Both the position numbers and the translations under genes were made by a program. From assembly GCF_001275675.1 (NCBI RefSeq), contig NZ_LITM01000014.1, positions 17,082-72,174 of the forward strand: 55,093 bases of DNA, in the 5' to 3' direction. The DNA comes from Lysinibacillus sp. FJAT-14745 (GTDB lineage: Bacteria; Bacillota; Bacilli; Bacillales_A; Planococcaceae). Shown one piece after another: positions 52,851-55,093 of this stretch. The notes beneath the pieces were generated by a model that had not been told where the DNA came from, ran no database searches, and saw only the letters and a list, made by a program, of their open reading frames with translations. The stretch's first letter is position 1. Each line of letters starts with the position of its first letter.

Positions 52851-53801
52851 TTAATACAATTTAAAAATAACACCTACTAAAGAGTACACAATAACCGTTG
52901 TAAATAAAATTGTCATATGGATAAGTGAGAAAACAAACATTTTTGTTGCCCACTTTATTTGATCTTTATTACTGTGATAACCGTAAATACTCATTACAAG
53001 CCATGCAATGCTTAACAATAGAGCAACAAGCATAATGCCAACACTTAAAGTGCCAAATAAAAAACTTGATAATATTAATAAGATTAAATAAAAGTTCGTT
53101 TGATAATAAGTACGACGCATCCCTTTTACAACTGGAAGCATCGGAACGCTGGCCGCTTCGTAATCAGCATGCTTACGAATGGCTATGGCATAGAAATGAG
53201 GCATCTGCCAAATAACCATAACTAAAAATAGGCCAAGTATTGCAGGATGTGTAATATCAGTAGAAACTGCAGCCCAACCAATTAAAGCTGGAATCGCCCC
53301 ACCTATACTCCCTATTTCCGTATTATAAATCGTGCGACGTTTTGTCCACATTGTATAAGGCACTACATATAAAAATACCCCTAAGAGACCAAATCCTGCA
53401 GCTAATGGAGAAGCAAGTGCCAACACAGCTGCCCCGAGAATAAGCATGGCAAAAGCTAAAGCTAACGCCGATTTAGCTGACATTTCACCTGTTACAGTTG
53501 GTCGACTTTTCGTACGAGGCATTATAGCGTCAATGTCGCGGTCATACACATTATTAAATGCTCCAGCAGCACCAATAACAAGTGCTGAGCCAATCGTTGC
53601 GAAAATAATTTCAGGTATATTCTCTACAAAAGTCATTTTATTTTTGTACATACCTAGCGTTAAACCAGCCCACATAGGAATTAAATTAGATTTAATGATT
53701 CCTGTTTTTACTGTCTGCGCTAAAATAGAAGAGCGTGAGGACTTTTCCAAGGACTTCTCGGAAGATTGTAGTTTATGCTCCGTTTTTAGATTTTGTTCCA
53801 T
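52851..53801 (-). CDS. ctaB: Protoheme IX farnesyltransferase
   Basis: Converts heme B to heme O for cytochrome oxidases. 316 residues, UbiA family, about eight or nine helices. First Asp motif NNVYDRDIDAIMPRTKSR, second region PYTMWTKRRTIYNTEIGSIG. Ser/Glu-rich N-terminal tail of 25 residues. AAAGGA upstream of the ATG. The B. subtilis counterpart heads the ctaCDEFG cluster; here it is alone and convergent with the phosphatase gene. Confidence 0.94.
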   Translation of the reverse strand: MEQNLKTEHKLQSSEKSLEKSSRSSILAQTVKTGIIKSNLIPMWAGLTLGMYKNKMTFVENIPEIIFATIGSALVIGAAGAFNNVYDRDIDAIMPRTKSRPTVTGEMSAKSALALAFAMLILGAAVLALASPLAAGFGLLGVFLYVVPYTMWTKRRTIYNTEIGSIGGAIPALIGWAAVSTDITHPAILGLFLVMVIWQMPHFYAIAIRKHADYEAASVPMLPVVKGMRRTYYQTNFYLILLILSSFLFGTLSVGIMLVALLLSIAWLVMSIYGYHSNKDQIKWATKMFVFSLIHMTILFTTVIVYSLVGVIFKLY

Positions 53802-54121
53802 TCATCTTAATTCCTTTTCTCTCTTAATTTCTACACGCTTTACCATTAGAAAGCGACAAATTTTGCATTAGACATATCAAATTATTATTCTACCTCTTTT
53901 AGATAGGTCTGTCTCAATGTTCACATAAAGTACATGATTTTCTTTATGTTCTACCTAAAGAAAATAGAGTTACACGTTCATTTACAACATCTTCTATGAT
54001 ACCACCGACTGACGTGAATTTGAACCTAATTGGCTTGATTCTTTGCATATTACTATTCAAGTAAAACAATCTACTCTATACTAAGGTGTATGTTTTAACT
54101 ATATGAAGGAGTGTCAACCAC

Positions 54122-54922
54122 GTGAAATACGGATTTATCGGCCTTGGGAATATGACTACAGCCATTATTAAAGGAATGTGTAAAAGCGGAGATTTTGATC
54201 CTACTTTTATTTATGGCTATAATCGTACCAAAGCAAAAACAACAAAATTAGCAACCTCTTACGGTATTCAAGCCGTAAACTCTATTGAAGATATTATGGC
54301 AAATTGTGACGTCATTATCCTCGGTGTCAAACCCCAAATGTTACCAGATGTTTTACCTGAGGTGAAAAAGCATTTACAAGACAACCATGTCATTGTTTCC
54401 ATTGCTGCAGGTAAAAATATTTCATATTTTCAAGGTTACCTATCTGAAGTTACCCCTATTATTCGTGTAATGCCAAATATTAACGCGCTTATTGGTGCCT
54501 CTACAAGCTGCTATACAGCGAGTGAGCAAGTATCAGATGTGCAGCTTCAGTATGTCATTTCACTGTTTGAAACAGTTGGCACAATAATCGAGGTGCCTGA
54601 AAACTTATTTTCCATATTTACAACGATTGGTGGTGCTTCACCAGCATTCACCTATATGTATATCGATGCTTTAGCACGTGCTGCTGTACGTGAAGGTATG
54701 CCAAAAAGCATGGCGCTTGATATTGCGGCAAATGCAGTACTCGGCAGTGCAAAAATGATTATACAATCACAGGAACACCCCTGGGCACTTGTAGATCAGG
54801 TATGCTCACCGGGAGGCACAACTATTCAAGGTGTATCCTCCTTACAAAGCAATCATTTTGAAACAACAATTCACGATGCAGTAGCTGCCGTGACTGACAA
54901 AGATCGAAGCTTATCAAAATAG
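54122..54922 (+). CDS. proC: Pyrroline-5-carboxylate reductase
   Basis: Last step of proline synthesis, NAD(P)H-dependent. 266 residues. N-terminal Rossmann fold GFIGLGNMTTAI, ILGVKPQMLPDV, VSIAAGK, RVMPNINALIGAS, and the C-terminal dimer domain with DQVCSPGGTTIQGV. GTG start ten bases after GAAGGAG. Bacilli have several paralogues (ProG/H/I); this one cannot be told apart. Confidence 0.93.
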   Translation: MKYGFIGLGNMTTAIIKGMCKSGDFDPTFIYGYNRTKAKTTKLATSYGIQAVNSIEDIMANCDVIILGVKPQMLPDVLPEVKKHLQDNHVIVSIAAGKNISYFQGYLSEVTPIIRVMPNINALIGASTSCYTASEQVSDVQLQYVISLFETVGTIIEVPENLFSIFTTIGGASPAFTYMYIDALARAAVREGMPKSMALDIAANAVLGSAKMIIQSQEHPWALVDQVCSPGGTTIQGVSSLQSNHFETTIHDAVAAVTDKDRSLSK

Positions 54923-54948
54923 CTCTTGAATGATCTAAAAAATAAAAC

Positions 54949-54981
54949 GAAACCGAGACACACTACATGTCTCGGTTTTTT
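54949..54981 (+). terminator. Terminator of proC
   Basis: AACCGAGACA-CACTACA-TGTCTCGGTT stem then T6. Confidence 0.9.
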
Positions 54982-55050
54982 ATGTTGTTGAAAACAAAAT
55001 AGTCAAGGGAATTTTGGTAAGCCCGTAATCAAATAACGCATATAAACAAC

Positions 55051-55093
55051 CTGGCACCTCCGGTACGATAGATGTATCTATCTAAGGAGGAGC
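55051..55093 (+). promoter_or_regulatory. Structured leader and ribosome site of an off-window gene
   Basis: A GATAGAT-GT-ATCTATC palindrome (55067-55082) precedes AAGGAGGAG (55084-55092) at the edge. CCTCC at 55057-55061 can pair with the GGAGG, so a larger stem might hide the ribosome site. The gene itself lies outside the window. Confidence 0.45.

Noticed and set aside
1..55093. tRNA, rRNA, prophage, toxin-antitoxin or restriction system
   Set aside because: Looked for on both strands; no supporting sequence was seen.

Overview
The window looks like chromosomal DNA of a low-GC Gram-positive, endospore-former-type bacterium of the Bacillaceae/Planococcaceae, most likely Lysinibacillus or a close relative. 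The basis is AT-rich DNA, strong AGGAGG ribosome sites with many TTG/GTG starts, and gene order like the Bacillus subtilis yqg/yqf region (gcv, comG, DUF2626, MBL hydrolase, DUF2759, LtaS-type synthase, YqgQ, formyl-THF cyclo-ligase, rpmG, pst, PBP2, sodA, DUF456, ispG, YqfW). The genus is inferred; no rRNA or tRNA gene is present.

Region by region. 1-6051 (minus): the proximal part of a non-ribosomal peptide operon: 57-aa membrane protein, MFS exporter, type II thioesterase and an NRPS whose gene runs off the left edge. 6123-6243: a palindromic dispersed repeat. 6430-9470 (minus): a TetR-controlled ABC-2 transporter with a DUF4097-like protein, behind a strong promoter carrying a 17-bp palindromic operator. 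9537-10440: a graveyard with an IS1380-like transposase remnant and a frameshifted Ser/Thr kinase remnant. 10542-14890 (minus): glycine cleavage operon gcvT-gcvPA-gcvPB under a tandem glycine riboswitch. 15038-19480 (minus): competence pilus operon comGA-GG, with shikimate kinase as last gene and candidate ComK boxes upstream. 19669-26900: regulator with a Cys-rich C-terminus, DUF2626, a short YidC paralogue, MBL hydrolase, DUF2759, LTA-synthase-like enzyme, YqgQ, 5-FCL and L33. 26883-27899 (plus): two small membrane-anchored proteins, the second carrying an MltG/YceG-like domain. 27903-30300 (minus): trpE-trpG behind a tryptophan T-box. 30343-32358: MscS channel and a VWA-like protein. 33094-37615 (minus): pstS-pstC-pstA-pstB-phoU behind five PhoP-box-like direct repeats. 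38215-43830 (minus): PBP2-type transpeptidase, Mn/Fe SOD, DUF456 protein, Na/Pi cotransporter-PhoU fusion. 44015-46727 (plus): DUF1189, LysM-like protein, ispG, YqfW-like HAD phosphatase. 46769-55093: small genes, a lipoprotein, a MerR regulator with an apparent ATT start, a CNNM/CorC-type membrane protein with a structured ribosome-site spacer, an XRE regulator, PrpA-like phosphatase, ctaB and proC.

How the genes work together: most of the window is housekeeping (one-carbon/glycine, phosphate, cell wall, isoprenoid, heme, proline and tryptophan functions) controlled by readable RNA or DNA switches: glycine riboswitch, Trp T-box, PhoP boxes, TetR operator. Accessory content is concentrated at 1-10.5 kb.

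The most notable unexplained signals are two families of dispersed palindromic repeats, at least five sites each, one of which sits inside the Trp T-box leader; a phased 21-bp tandem array; a probable AUU-initiated MerR gene; a hairpin that appears to bridge a ribosome-binding site and a distant TTG start; and the NRPS with half a condensation domain at its N-terminus and an altered HHxxxDG motif.
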